This document shows positions 9,901 to 21,329 of a DNA stretch of 64,000 nucleotides, piece by piece. The stretch comes from Acytostelium subglobosum LB1 (taxonomy: Eukaryota > Evosea > Eumycetozoa > Acytosteliales > Acytosteliaceae): contig NW_012236527.1 of the NCBI RefSeq assembly GCF_000787575.1, positions 930,001-994,000 of the forward strand, given 5' to 3'. Position numbers and translations under genes: made by a program. The notes under the pieces are model-generated. The model worked only from the letters and a program-made list of their open reading frames with translations, ran no database searches and was not told the DNA's origin. How positions within the stretch are numbered: the stretch's first letter is position 1; every line of letters starts with the position of its first letter.

Positions 9901-11067
9901 CTCTACTTTGTGTTCCTCGGTCGTGGCTTCTCGAGCGACACCTACCCATTTGGATTGGTCACCATGAACAAAGACTTCACTGCAGCCGACTACACCAATT
10001 TGACCATCGATGACTTCAAGTTCTGTTTCTCCTCACTGGCCGCTGGCGTCAACCTCACATTGTTGTTGGATTGCTCATACTCATCGGACATAGTGTCAAC
10101 GTGGTCACCAGGCATCCTGACCCAGACCTCAGGACTGTTTGCCACATCCCCATACAACATACTCACGCCATCAACTCAACAATCGATTGGACTTACACCA
10201 ATGGTCACTCGCATCCTCAAAGAGAGTGGATCAACTCAGTTGACTTATAATCAGATCATGACGCAAGTGCAGGCAGAGATGTATATTCGTGGAACACCGA
10301 CGTTGCTCAATGGCGGAGATAAAGTGTTCTTGAGTAATACATCAACACTACAGATCCATCAACATCAATCAACATCTGGCGATGAGTACCAATACCGTTA
10401 CACGACCGACACCAACACGTCGTACCCATGTATGAACATTCAACCTCGTTGGAACGTTTGGGGATTGGATAGTGGAGTTGGAGTCCCATTGTACCAGTTC
10501 TCAACCGATCATACTGGTGATGGATCGAGCAGATACTATTTGTCACTGAACAAACATGAACCTGATTGGACATTGATTGGTGTAGTCGGTCATGTGTCAC
10601 CAGTGCAGACCACCAATTGCAACAAACCAATCCATCGATATAGTTGCAAATCATCAGTCAACAATGCCAACCTGTTTGCATTTGATTCAGAGGCACCTCG
10701 CACACATGGCCGAGGTAATCAAGTATGGGTGGACAATGGTGTTGTGTTCTACGCAATCGATCCTGCCCATTTGGAGACGGAGAAACCGATTGAATATCCT
10801 AGTGCGAGGATCACCTCAATGATGGGGTATTGCGATGATGAAGATGACAACTCTGATAGTACTGGAGATCAACATGATATGTCAGTGAATGAGAGTACTG
10901 ATTCATCATCAATGGATACATCAGACGAAACAGATTCGTTTGTAGTTGGATCCGATTCAAACAACAACAATGATACCATTATGCATCAGGACAAGATTGA
11001 ACAACTTCAGAGACAAATTGATGAGTTGAAGAGGTCTCTCCTTGCAGCAAATAATCCAATGAAGTAA
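6949..11067 (+). CDS. ILEI/FAM3-like repeat protein with degenerate caspase-like domain and C-terminal coiled coil
   Basis: Exons 6949-8481 and 8560-11067 give 1346 aa. The 78-nt intron (GTATGT...CAATCAG) keeps the frame open and would add 26 Ser/Asn/Ile-rich residues if retained. It sits at the same place and phase as the intron of the minus-strand paralogue. Five ILEI/FAM3-like modules (IGYKGQAPGSAQE, IGRKGAPSGSVPE, IGTRGACPGSAFE) are followed at ~870-1080 by a caspase-like domain: KALLVGLSYY, GDTLYFVFLGRGFS and LLLDCSYSS. At the dyad positions it has Arg966 (codon 9922) instead of His and Ser1017 (codon 10075) instead of Cys, so it looks like a pseudo-protease. The C-terminal block, acidic linker and coiled coil are shared with the left-edge fragment. 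No signal peptide or TM segment is seen. Confidence 0.8.
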   Translation: MSMYPRFPTIMRLVSSTPTASVFERNGMNFINNYIPKGFGPGFNIWIKDSPGILPDKFRFFNFPYSNEAEFIQLVAASNRSCGFIKIGTMVLVINIGAMSTTPSPALCQAFGTLGCSQIYPAGTSGATNYCMIGYKGQAPGSAQESFGDGSTGNVTVTGTYQNFYDCTRVLGFSYNATTSNPIGNLDIMLGNIPILPNSFKPLGDGINVVTLNSTLCLQYKQQQITNFPTMNYDANVSKALAQYIDSIAKGTVVMIVARGLNLSKTSLNSDAIQSLQRLGSKCILNFKQNDSNDCWFMFLKKGTPSIYTEMAFNHSSPCTASIHYNLINNELITQNKTVSDDDINIYVATSNPIYAPIGIQNFIITVGGVPVTFQSNAGLLMCAISEVDGKLYFARNYDVRSTSVNSTLQMIADIMSISVGTLVVICTGVLSQDFAISDNLAFAMTTCGSKVTVNPMTSSSSSALIGRKGAPSGSVPEILSFTGPVSLLSNFKRQFKPVKPYVHIKAASNAVCIHIRSTNHSFIRSISNITSQSINQTPSVAPDPSYIFTNGLPISGTFGPGLNVVAINPINGTVISSNNYDTTDAASQPRPSGKFTTDITALPQGTIVALSTLGSAGTYLGTARDTITNYLGSKMMTSFTSNQSYCIVSTVGLNLTGDTRVMSECIAPTSSYTSCDFRFPLKSLYTNTGLTFCVTSGQQSRIMVNNQSALPTTTNGINLVTVDPVSGAASPYYFNTSGSVAQWQVLYNFIQALPVGQFVLISVQQSMGTPTTPQSKRYQMMALTMIGACQFICVGPESTYSVIGTRGACPGSAFESFNGKSIQVCVGSWEPKTPTSLVGSSQYGMMPFEAPTFAVPGLTNMYQHESPMAIIPSNKAFGNIFRAEPAYNGTLLHPAGRVTKALLVGLSYYNTVEQPSQGIEFQIQEHARALVQGGYVLPQNIRMLTEGLTEVSNDGTYVNGPSWLCIKNEIINWLVAGAQAGDTLYFVFLGRGFSSDTYPFGLVTMNKDFTAADYTNLTIDDFKFCFSSLAAGVNLTLLLDCSYSSDIVSTWSPGILTQTSGLFATSPYNILTPSTQQSIGLTPMVTRILKESGSTQLTYNQIMTQVQAEMYIRGTPTLLNGGDKVFLSNTSTLQIHQHQSTSGDEYQYRYTTDTNTSYPCMNIQPRWNVWGLDSGVGVPLYQFSTDHTGDGSSRYYLSLNKHEPDWTLIGVVGHVSPVQTTNCNKPIHRYSCKSSVNNANLFAFDSEAPRTHGRGNQVWVDNGVVFYAIDPAHLETEKPIEYPSARITSMMGYCDDEDDNSDSTGDQHDMSVNESTDSSSMDTSDETDSFVVGSDSNNNNDTIMHQDKIEQLQRQIDELKRSLLAANNPMK

Positions 11068-11182
11068 TAAACTTATCTTAAATATGTATTAATATCAAAT
11101 TGGGGCCAACGGGGAGGAGAACATCGCTGAAGTTGAGTTTTCTTCAACTTTGAAACTCAAAAAAAAAATAAACCAAAAGAAC

Positions 11183-11253
11183 TGCGCATGCCGAGAATCG
11201 AACTCGGATCGCTTCCGTGGCAGGGAAACATTCTACCATTGGACCACATGCGC
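11183..11253 (-). tRNA. tRNA-Gly (anticodon GCC)
   Basis: On the minus strand a full 71-nt cloverleaf folds: acceptor GCGCATG/CATGCGC, D arm with AATGGTAGAAT, anticodon loop CTGCCAC (GCC), T arm CCGAG-TTCGATT-CTCGG and discriminator A. There is no intron. It reads glycine codons GGC/GGU. Confidence 0.95.
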
Positions 11254-11665
11254 TTGATGTTACTGGAAACAGTTTTCAACGGTTTTATACCCTAATTACT
11301 TTTTTAAATATATCATTCATAAAACTTCAATCAATAATTAAAGGATTTATTTTTCCATCAACTTATATTATTATTGTATTGATAAAAATAATAATGATAA
11401 ATAGTTGAAATATCACCTCATTATTATTTGAGTGTGTTTGATTGGTGGTGGTTGTAGTCTTGATTATTTAGTGTTGTCTTACCACTCTCAGATTATGATT
11501 GTCATTATCCGACGATGTAGTTTGGACGTTAATGTCTCAATATTCATCTAATCATATATGTCATTGCCAACTATCGTGTTCCTTCATCAATCTATTAATC
11601 TTTGTCATTATATCAACACAAACAAAATTGTAGTTGAAATTATTTAATAATATATTTTAATAATA
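11254..11665. other. Intergenic region between tRNA-Gly and the EHD gene
   Basis: AT-rich, with scattered GATT tetranucleotides. No ORF or RNA gene is supported. It includes the promoter of the following gene. Confidence 0.6.
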
Positions 11666-13736
11666 ATGAGGAAATTGAATGTACAAGATAATAGAGAGTC
11701 GGAGAAGATATTCACATCATCGATCGATGTCTTGAAGAACCTATACAGCTCAAAGATACGTCCACTGGAAGTTCTAACAAAGTATGACTGGTAGTTGAAT
11801 GGTATAAGATCAAGAATAAATAACAATACTAATAATCAATCAACTAGGTTCGGTGAGTTCCACTCGCCAACATTGACCGACAGTGATATAGAAGCAAAGC
11901 CAATGGTGCTGTTATTGGGTCAGTACTCAACTGGAAAGGTTTGTCATTATTTCATTCTTTCAACAATTCGATCATAGATAGATACTAATATTTGTTGTTA
12001 TAATGTAAATAGACAACATTCATTCAATATCTCATTGAGAGAGACTTTCCTGGAAGTAACATAGGTCCTGAGCCAACGGTATGTAGAACATGTTGGTGAA
12101 GAGTATCTGGAAGAATTAGTAATGATCCTAACCATCCATCACATCAAAGACTGATCGATTCAATGCTGTTATGTATGGAGCTGATGATAGAGTCGTACCA
12201 GGTAACACCGCCTGTGTCCAAGAAGACAAACCATTCAAAGGATTGGAGAGATTCGGCACAGGCTTCATGGGCAAGTTCCAATGTTCATTGGTATGTTGTT
12301 GAACCAGATTGATTGAATGATTGAATGATTGTGATTACTAATTGAATGAATGAACGATCGAACTACACTAGTGCAATGCCCCATTGCTAGAGAAGATAAG
12401 CTTCATTGATACACCTGGTGTATTGAGTGGAGAGAAGCAAAGAATAGGTCGTGCATATGACTTCCCAAGCATTGTATCATGGTTCGCAGATCGTGCAGAT
12501 ATGATCTTGTTGTTGTTTGACGCTCATAAGTTGGATATCAGTGATGAGTTCAAGTCAGCCATTGAGCAGCTCAAGGGTCATGATGACAAGATAAAGATCG
12601 TGTTGAACAAGGCAGACAAGGTCAGCAGCCAACAACTACTACGTGTCTATGGTGCGTTGATGTGGTCGTTAGGCAAGGTCATCAAGACTCCCGAGGTGAT
12701 GAGAGTCTACCTTGGATCATTCTGGAATGGCTCGCCACTCCAGAATCCAGACACCGAGAAGCTGCTTCACTCAGAGATGGTAGACCTTATCAAGGAGCTA
12801 TTGGCACTCCCCAAGAATGCTGCCATTCGCAAGGTATGTTCATAGACCTCGGCCGGACATGATCAATCAATCGCTAACTCAACGACAACACTCACCTAGG
12901 TCAATGACTTGGTCAAGAGAGCAAGAGCAGCCAAGGTTCATTCACTTATTATGGGTCATTTGAAGAATGAGATGCCAAGTGTCTTTGGAAAGGACTCGAA
13001 GCAATCTGAGCTCATCAAGGGACTGGACAAGGAGTTCCAGAAGATTGCTCGCATTCATAACATACCGTTTGGTGACTTCCCTGACCCCGAGAAGTATAGA
13101 GGAATCCTTAAAGTCCATGACTTTACAAAGTTCCCCAAGGTCAATCCCAAGATGCTCAACATCTTGGACGAGGTGCTGGCCGTAGACTTCCCAGCACTAC
13201 TTGAACGCTTCCCAGTGGATGGCGGACACAAGCCGACTCAATATGAGTTGAATCCATTCGCAATAGATGAGATGGAGGAAGCATTGAGATGGACCATCTG
13301 GGAGAACATCAACCTTCAATCCTACTTGCCCATATTCTACTCACTCAGTCCAGTCGAAGGCAAGGTCAATGGTGTAGCAGCCAAGCCACCCCTCCAACAA
13401 TCAGGTCTTGCCAATGATATCTTGGCAAAGATCTGGCGACTAGCTGATATTGATAGGTATGTCAATCAATCATATCATATCATATCATCTCAGATCAATC
13501 ATACTAACTTATAACTTTGTAATAGGGATGGTAAATTGGATGTTGATGAGTTCTGTCTGGCAATGCATTTGGTCAACACAAAGATTGATGGTATTGAGTT
13601 GCCAGAGTCACTTCCATCTTCATTGATCCCTCATTCGAAGCGTGGAGGATTCCAAATGGCCACCGAGATGAAGTCACTCAAGAAGAGTGGCTCGTTGTCC
13701 AACAGGAAGATGTCAGGAGGCAAGCTCAAGCCATGA
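11666..13736 (+). CDS. EH-domain-containing dynamin-like ATPase (EHD/RME-1 family)
   Basis: Seven exons: 11666-11790, 11848-11938, 12013-12078, 12150-12290, 12372-12833, 12900-13456 and 13526-13736, giving 550 aa, the normal EHD length. EHD proteins bind ATP with a G-like domain, oligomerise on membranes and drive endocytic recycling. The sequence shows the KPMVLLLGQYSTGKTTF P-loop, IGPEPTTDRF, FIDTPGVLSGEKQR, NKAD and, at the C-terminus, an EH domain with EF-hand loop DIDRDGKLDVDEF around residues 478-490. All splice phases agree. The exon-1 donor (residues KYDW/FGEFHSP) is the least certain join. An AATAAA lies at 13775. The gene faces RPS23. Confidence 0.95.
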
Positions 13737-13886
13737 TGATCATCGTTCATTCAATGATGTGTTGTTGTCAATACAATAAAAGATCAATCAATCAATCAGT
13801 CAATCAGTCAATCAAGGAGCGAGGTGACAGTGTCATTATAGGTGGTTTATTGAGGAGAACAAAGCTTGGGACGCTATAGCTATTAT

Positions 13887-14668
13887 TTAAACGTTTGGCT
13901 TGTCCTTCTTTCCACGGTAGATAGCAAGTAGAGCAACAGATGAGACCTTGACAATCTTGAATCTGACACCTGGAATATCTCCGACGGCGTGACCGGAACG
14001 ACCGAAACCAGCAACCAAAACCTTGTCCTAATTATATGTTGAAGAGTAGTGATTGAGTTAGAACCCTTGTTGTTGTCTTTGTGCATGCTTCACATTCCAT
14101 TGCTATGATGGTCGCGAAGGTGAAGCATTAACATCTAGATGTTGGCAATACATACGTTTTCTTGGATGTAGTTGAGACAACCGTCGTTGGGGACGAAGGC
14201 GGTAACCTTCTTACCGTTCTTCTTCAACTGGACTCTGACACACTTACGAATAGCAGAGTTAGGCTGCTTGGACTCAATACCCAGACGCTGAACAACGATA
14301 CCAGAAGCATGGGAGGCACCTCCGAATGGGTTAGCCTTCAAGGCAGTGCCAAAATGAGCCTTCTTGTATGTCTTATCGTGCCATCTCTGGACACGACGAT
14401 GGTTTCTGAGCTTTCTAGCTGTTCTCAATCCCTGTGGTTTACTATGTTGTTATGATGTGGATTAGATGTTTCATTTGTTAATACTCTATGTTAGATCAAG
14501 ACAGGTATCCTTCGATCATTCATCATTCATCGTTGACAACTCAACATCGCGACCAATGTAGTCTTCTGGATGATTGAGATGTGATTGATCGATGGATTGA
14601 TGATGATGAAGGATTGCTGGATGTCGATGGTGTATTGTAGCTGGATGATAGTTAGATGCATACCCCAT
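13887..14668 (-). CDS. rps23: 40S ribosomal protein S23 (uS12)
   Basis: Three coding exons: 14668-14664 (only ATGGG), 14441-14156 and 14027-13887, giving 143 aa, the standard eukaryotic length. The protein sits at the decoding centre of the small subunit. Diagnostic stretches are [53 protein letters not shown] and [19 protein letters not shown]. Introns are 222 and 128 nt. The first intron separates five coding bases from the rest, a common arrangement in ribosomal protein genes. Joining them gives M-G-K-P-Q-G-L, the family N-terminus, which fixes the start. Confidence 0.95.
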
Positions 14669-15335
14669 TGTGATGTCGTCGTCTAAGATGCGGATGTAGA
14701 AGTGACTAAGTCTAACGAAGAACTCACGCACTCATACTTGCTCAATTCTCGCCTTCCTCCCACTCTCACACTCTTCAAAATCTTTATTTTTTTACAATTA
14801 AATTTGGATTAATCATCAAAACACACTAAATAATCAATGCCCGGGCATTTATTTCAACCTTCCACTCTTTTCAACTACAAACAACTATCTCTTTAACTCT
14901 TTGATTGAGATGACATATTAATAATAACTATATCAAATACAATATAACATGTATTATATCATTGAGAATGATTGTAAATGACGAGATAAATGATCTGACT
15001 TGAGATGAACTTGAAGAGTGTGTGGGTTTGTGGTGGACCGAACTCCACCAATTCGGTGGGTTAGTGAGAGCGAGGGGGTGAATGATATCATTTATCTCTT
15101 TCATTTCAATCTTTCTTTATTACTTGTATAAACATCATCCTCCTCACATGTATCATCAATATTAGGTCATAGTAGTAGCAGTAATAAACAAACGAACAAA
15201 CAAACAATTATAACAGCAAAGACGACAACAACAAGAGTTGACCTGACCTGACTTGACCTTTCATTGATTGATTGATTGATTGAATCGATCACATCACATC
15301 ACGTCACATCATATAATATAACATATATATAACGA
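14669..15335. promoter_or_regulatory. Divergent promoter region between rps23 and the M28 peptidase gene
   Basis: No ORF of note. It holds overlapping inverted repeats near 15030-15060 (GGTGGA...TCCACC and CCACC...GGTGG) and GATT/ACATC repeats near the peptidase start. It presumably carries both promoters; no factor site can be named. Confidence 0.5.
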
Positions 15336-17550
15336 ATGGATATCAAGTTCATACATGTACTACTGGCAATGCTGCTGGTGTTTGCATTGTCAAGATATAC
15401 TTTGATCGTCACATTGCCACCACATCGACTTAAACTTCAAGAACAACAACAACAACAACAACAAACGAATATACAGACATTGGTCGATGCGCACAAGGTC
15501 ATAGAACATACAGAGAGATTGATAGAGATTGGCAACTCGAGATTCGTTTATGAGGAGAGCAGGAGTCTGGCACGCGAATATATAAAGACTAGACTCATGG
15601 AGTTTGGTCTGCCCGAGGACAATATCATTTGGAATCGATTCGAATGGGTGGAGCGATACGCAGTCGGCAAGAACATTACAACCACGACCTGGACAGGCAT
15701 TAACATTGTAGTGTGGACAAACACTACGGCCCTGCCCGCCGCCCGTCCCATCCGTGTGATTGGCGCACACTATGACACACTGCACTGGGGCATCAACCGC
15801 ACGTCTGGCGCACACGATAACTTGGCCGCCACCGGCCTGCTCATCGAGACGATTGGCATATTCTTCCAGACGCAGCAGGCGCTGCCCCTCGAGGAGCAGG
15901 CGCCATATATGTTCCTCTTTTTCGACCAGGAGGAGCCGGGCGCGCTGGGCTCCAAGTCATTCGTCGACCACCTGCGCATCAGCAAGAACCCACAACAGTA
16001 TGCGTACTTTGTCGACATTGATGCGATCGGACATCGGCTGGCACCAGGTCCAATCTTGCAGACCTACCCCTACGAGCACCAGCACAAGACCCACTTCTCA
16101 CCACGCTGGCTGGTCGATCATACACTGGCTTCAGCCTACCGTGTACGCCCCGATGGCATCTCGGTGGGCAATGCTCATCTTGGACTGTCCTTGCTATACC
16201 AAGCGCACCGCTACCATCTCCTGTCCATCCCATTCCTCAGTGATGACGGTCCGTTTGCATGGGCCGGCGTCCCAACCATCCTGCTCACCGACCTGGACAT
16301 ATTCTACGGCCACAATCCAGACATTCATTCTATAACCGACCAGCCGTCGAATCTGGACCCCGAATCATTGGCCGACACGTCAAAGATCCTTATGGAGTTC
16401 CTGCAATCGACCAACACTGATGCGGCCCTGCCCCCATCATCGACCAAGTCCACCGACATGCAGAATCCACTCAAGCGCTTCACACTTGGACTGATCGCCA
16501 GTCTGTTCGAGACCATCTTCTCTGGCCACCTTCAGTATCTTGCCATTGGCCCAGTATCCATCGGTTACTTTGAGTTACTGTCCTTAATTTACATTATGAT
16601 TGCCTTCATGTATGTGTCGTGGCGTGTCAATCAGTTGGCCAGTGCACTCATACTAACTCAATCACAATCCAATCAATCAGATATTTCAACTCATTCCAAG
16701 CATATAGATCTGTAGTGTTACAGGCAGAGCGACTGCCTAGCCACAGACCAAGGTTGGACAATATATCAAAGAAGCGATTCACAGAGTATGGTGGTGGTGT
16801 GGCTGACTCTGACGACAAGGAGACGTTACAATCTCCATCATCAACGATTTACAAGAGACATAGCAATAACACCAACGATCAGAGCGCTGTCACAGGTGGA
16901 AACAGCGGCAACAGCACGCCAGAGCACAGGACAGAGTCACACGAGCCAATCACTGGCAATAATGTACACAGCGGTGTTAATAATCACCATCGACATCAGA
17001 TATCAAGCGAACACTTCAGCGGCAACAAGAATGACCTGGATTTGGCATCGTTCAGAGGATATCGAGTCCTGTTCTTCCACCTCTTTGCGCTGTCATTCAT
17101 CGCCCTCATCGACACAGTCTATGTCTTTGAACTGCTCTGTCTTTCGTTCGTCTCCCTGACGACCATCCACCTCCATCGCTTCAATATCAACCTGTTGACT
17201 GGATTCATCTCTGGCGTATTCTGTGCCAACTTCATTGTATGTTTGGAATGACTGGTCCAGACTGTTGGATACGAACTAACCTCATTCCTCCATTCATTCA
17301 TACGACACAGTACAAGGACATTACTCAGATACTTAGATTAGGAAGGCGTGGCGCGGGCTATCTCGAGCTTAGACTGGCGCTGCTGATGGCAGCTTACATT
17401 GTACACACGATACTGGTCGTCATCTATGGTTATGACTTTGACAGGAAGAAGCTGAAGCTTAAAGAATATATCGCATTTGGAAAACAACAACAACTACAAC
17501 AACAACTACAACAACAGAATCAACTAAAGAGCGCCGAGAAGACAACTTAA
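15336..17550 (+). CDS. Membrane-anchored M28-family zinc metallopeptidase
   Basis: Exons 15336-16609, 16681-17236 and 17311-17550 give 689 aa. An N-terminal hydrophobic segment (residues ~6-26) is followed by an M28 aminopeptidase-like domain with the zinc and catalytic motifs GAHYDT, SGAHDN, FFDQEEPGALGS, FVDIDAIGH and a late His in NPDIHSITDQ. After the domain come several hydrophobic segments (around 405-425, 565-610 and 635-650), so it is a multi-pass protein, probably of the ER or endomembrane system as with Fxna-type M28 proteases. Splicing at 16610 is supported because it joins ...YIMIAFI to YFNSFQAY in frame, while unspliced reading stops at 16715. The C-terminus is Gln-rich. Confidence 0.9.
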
Positions 17551-17683
17551 ATGTTCGAGGCTTTGGAACATTATACATACACTTACAACCAGCCAACCAA
17601 TCAACCAACCTAGTTAACTTGGGAGGTTACACTCAAACGAATACATAGTGCACACGATCGATCGAGAGGATATTTATTGGCAA

Positions 17684-19461
17684 TCAATCATTCAGAAGGC
17701 TATTTACACTCATAGTTGCTTGCTTCTTCTTTGAATGCTGTTGAGGTTGTTGTTGCTGTTGCGGTTGTTGTTGTACTAGGGGAGGTGATGGCTGATCCCT
17801 GTACACAAACTTGATCTCATCCTGTTTGATTGATTGGTTGATTGGAGCTCGTTAGTGAATGGCCATGGATGAACAAATAATCTGGATGACTTACAATTAT
17901 GGACGCGCTGTCCAGTCGTATCAGGAGCTCTTTGATTATGGGTAGGTTATAGTTGTTCAGATTATCCGCCCGTTGAAGCTCATCTTTGATGGCCACGGCC
18001 AACTGTGGAAGTAGTTGTGGCTGTTGATATATCAGTGCTACTTGGCGTACTCGCTCGCACTCCACGATGAGACTCTCCATTTTGAGTGGTGTGGCGCGAC
18101 ATAATCGCTGCACTTTGGTAAAGTCCGACTGCAGTGCCTCGGGCTTGACGAACGACATTACCATGCTGTTGGACGGATCCTTGTTGCTGGGCGTGGTGTT
18201 GTATGAGGGTGTTGGATTTGGTGGCGTCTGTGGCGCATCCTGGGCCATGTTGCCAATGGACACTACGTCCATCGTGGACAGGTCGATCTGCAGCAGGGCA
18301 CCAGAGGCTGTCATCGTGGCCAAGGGACTGTTGGGCATGAATATAGACAATACGAGCACGGGCGTATCATTCTCGATTGCAGACACCAGCATGCCATACC
18401 ATGGCACAGGGTCAGCATTGAGCGTGACAATTGCCGTCGTCTTGAGGGCACGCATACAGTAGTGAAGTACGGAGCATAGAGGAGGGAGTGTATCCGATAC
18501 CAATGGGACGACCACGTGACGCGACAATGTGGGCAGATCCGATGCCTGTCGATTGGGTATGAATCCAAGCAATGTGAGCACGCTTGGGAACGAAGCCAAA
18601 CCTTCCAGGCGGTCTCTAACAAACTCAAACAATGTAAACACCGAAGGATAGAGTGTAATTGGTGATGTCAAGTGTCCAAACGTAAGTAGGCCCTTGTAGA
18701 ATGAGTCTGATTGAGTGATGTTAGTCAAGTGATTGATTGATTGAGTGAGGAAAGCGGACGACTGACTTACAATGACGTGTAACGATTGAGTTGAGGGTGT
18801 CTAGCAGGGACGTGCGGATGTTGGTCGATGGTGATTGTTTGATGATGTACATTGTGCATTTGATGTTGTTGAGTGTGCCATTGGTGGATGACGATGTGGA
18901 TGAGACGGTTGAGGACGCTGCTGTCAAGGTCGGCATCGATGGATGCTCATGTGAGTGATTGGTGCATATCGAGATGAAGTGAAGATGATGTAGGAAGGGG
19001 AAGTGTAGACGCGCCAGACTTGGTGTGTTGTTGAGTGATGTACAGGCATCGGTGAACACCAACACCTCGACAAGATGATCGCTACCATATCGTTGCAATG
19101 TTATTGATATTGCGTGCTCGAGGGCACCTGTGAGATTGGTCGTGTCGCGCAGACTGATGTCGATGACGGCCTGTTTGAGTAGTTGAAGGTCGCGAGTGAA
19201 TGGCACGACAGAGGCCACTGTCGATGAGTATGCTATCAATGCAATCGAGTCCAGTATGAATGGTCCATTCTTCTCAATCAATTGTATGAAGCCCAATACA
19301 GACGATCTCATCAAATCCTTGAATGTGATCATCTCACTATCTGATGATGTTGATGCTGCTGCTGAGCCAGTCTCTGTTGTCGTCGACACATCAGGTGATG
19401 CATTACAATGTATCGACTTGGCCATCGACATTGACACATCTAATAATATAATTGTAGGCAT
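17684..19461 (-). CDS. ints14: Integrator complex subunit 14 (VWA9-like)
   Basis: Exons 19461-18771, 18706-17895 and 17821-17684 give 546 aa. INTS14 belongs to the INTS10-13-14 module of Integrator, which cleaves nascent snRNA and other Pol II transcripts. Similarity to the animal protein is collinear: MPTIILLDVSMSM (VWA with intact DxSxS MIDAS), VPFTRDLQLLKQA, FGHLTSPITLYP, LGFIP...LSRHVVVPLV and VKPEALQSDFTKVQRL with the LIVECERVR helix. Introns are 64 and 73 nt and all phases fit; the first join recreates the family 'YxxF' before the GHL motif. The tail is Gln-rich and ends in Lys-rich sequence. The gene is convergent with the peptidase gene and divergent from ATG3. Confidence 0.9.
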
Positions 19462-20102
19462 TCTCTCAGTTTGATTGATTGATTGATTAGTTGGTTGAAT
19501 GAACGAATGAATGAATGAATGAATGATTGATTGGTCGAATGAATGAGTGAATGAGTGTGAACAATCATGTGAAGTTCAAAGAAGGTCGTAGTCTTGACAA
19601 GACGAGTAGAGTAATAATAATAATTGTTGTTGTCCTAGGACACACAAAGATGGACAATGAACAGACATGATCCGGATCAACCAGGGTTCTTCGACATCAT
19701 CAACGAATTGATTCCTTGCGATGAAAGAGTCGGACCATTCATGAACTGATGAATTGGTCTGGTCAACCCCCTACCTTCATTCATCCATGCCATCTCCACC
19801 CTTTCAACCAAACACACAACACCATCACTTTGAATAATAATAATAATAATAAAATCAATTTGACTCAACAAGTTCATTCATTCTTTCATTCACACACATA
19901 CTCTCACACACTAAACACTAACTCAACACTTTCTATATTATTAATAACTATTTATCTCTATCTATCTGTACATAGACGTCTCAATATTTATAAATTATAT
20001 ATACAAGTAATAACACCACATAGTAATATCATCTACTTTACACTTTCAACAACATCAACAACATCAACAACAGCAACAGTAAAAGAACAACAACAAGATA
20101 AT
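19462..20102. promoter_or_regulatory. Divergent region between ints14 and atg3
   Basis: No gene seen. It contains (GAAT)n and (TAA)n microsatellites (19498-19560 and 19833-19852), and becomes AT- then CAA-rich just before the atg3 ATG. Confidence 0.5.
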
Positions 20103-21329
20103 ATGTCAATGCTTACATCTTTGCAACAAAGTATTCACAAAGCTTATGTGAAGACTGTTGAGAAGGTTACACCAACACTCGCAACCTCAAAGTTCTTGGA
20201 CGAAGGTGTTCTCACTCCAGAGGAGTTTGTTCAAGCTGGTGACCTCCTAGCTCACAAGTGTCCAACATGGACCTGGTATGTACTCGACTATCATTCACTC
20301 ACTCAATCAATCAATCACTAACATGACCAATATACTTTATAGGGAGTCTGGTGATCCTTCAAGAAACGTAGCATACCTCCCAAAGGACAAGCAGTTCCTT
20401 TTGACGAGGAATGTGCCTTGCTACTCACGTGTTAGATCACTGGAGAATGAATCAAAGGCTTCAAAGTCTGATATATTTACGATTGAGGGCGCAGGTGACA
20501 ATGAGGAGTGGGTCGCTCCACACTCAGGGCCAGTCTCTGAGGCCATCGAGCAGGAGGTCCTCCAGAAGGATATGTCTGCACTAAAGATACAACCAGCAGC
20601 TCCAAAGCCACAACAACAGCAGCAGCAGCAGGATGACGATGAAGACGAGGATGAGGATGGAGATATCCCAGATATGGAAGATTTCCAAGACGACAATCTG
20701 ATCGAGGATGATCCTGTAAGTAGTTGGTTGATTGATTGATTGAGTGGAGTGAGTGAGTGATCATAACAACTAATCAAACAAATGAATATAGTCAACTCTA
20801 TCCAAAACAAACAACACATCACAATCATCGAGTACATCTACAACAACCAACAGCAGCAACACAAGCAACAATGTATCTATAGAAAACACAACGTCAACTG
20901 ATGACGACAACATATTACGTACTCGTACCTATGATATAAGCATCACCTACGATAAATACTATCAGACGCCCAGGGTCTGGCTGTTTGGATACGACGAGAA
21001 CAGGAAACCATTGAAGGTATGTCATGTCCTTAGTTGATTGGAAGCGAACAGCATCCTAACACATACACCAGCCCGAGGAAATATTCGAAGATATCTCTGA
21101 GGACCATGCTCACAAGACAGTGACAATCGATTCACATCCACATCTTGGCATCAGCTTTGCCTACATTCATCCATGCAGACATGCATCGGTAATGAAGAAG
21201 CTGATCACTAAGCAGTCAGAGAATGGCAAGGAGCCAAGAGTTGACCAATATCTCTTCCTGTTCCTCAAGTTCATCTCTGTCGTCATCCCAACCATCGAGT
21301 ATGACTTTACATTGGAGTTTGATACCTAA
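20103..21329 (+). CDS. atg3: Autophagy E2-like enzyme ATG3
   Basis: Exons 20103-20275, 20343-20715, 20792-21016 and 21072-21329 give 342 aa. ATG3 transfers ATG8 to phosphatidylethanolamine. Visible are the N-terminal amphipathic helix region, [47 protein letters not shown] and the active-site loop [13 protein letters not shown] with catalytic Cys292. The flexible region between the two halves is Gln-rich, very acidic and Ser/Thr/Asn-rich, as is common in dictyostelids. All splice phases are consistent and the C-terminus ([16 protein letters not shown]) is complete. Confidence 0.95.
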
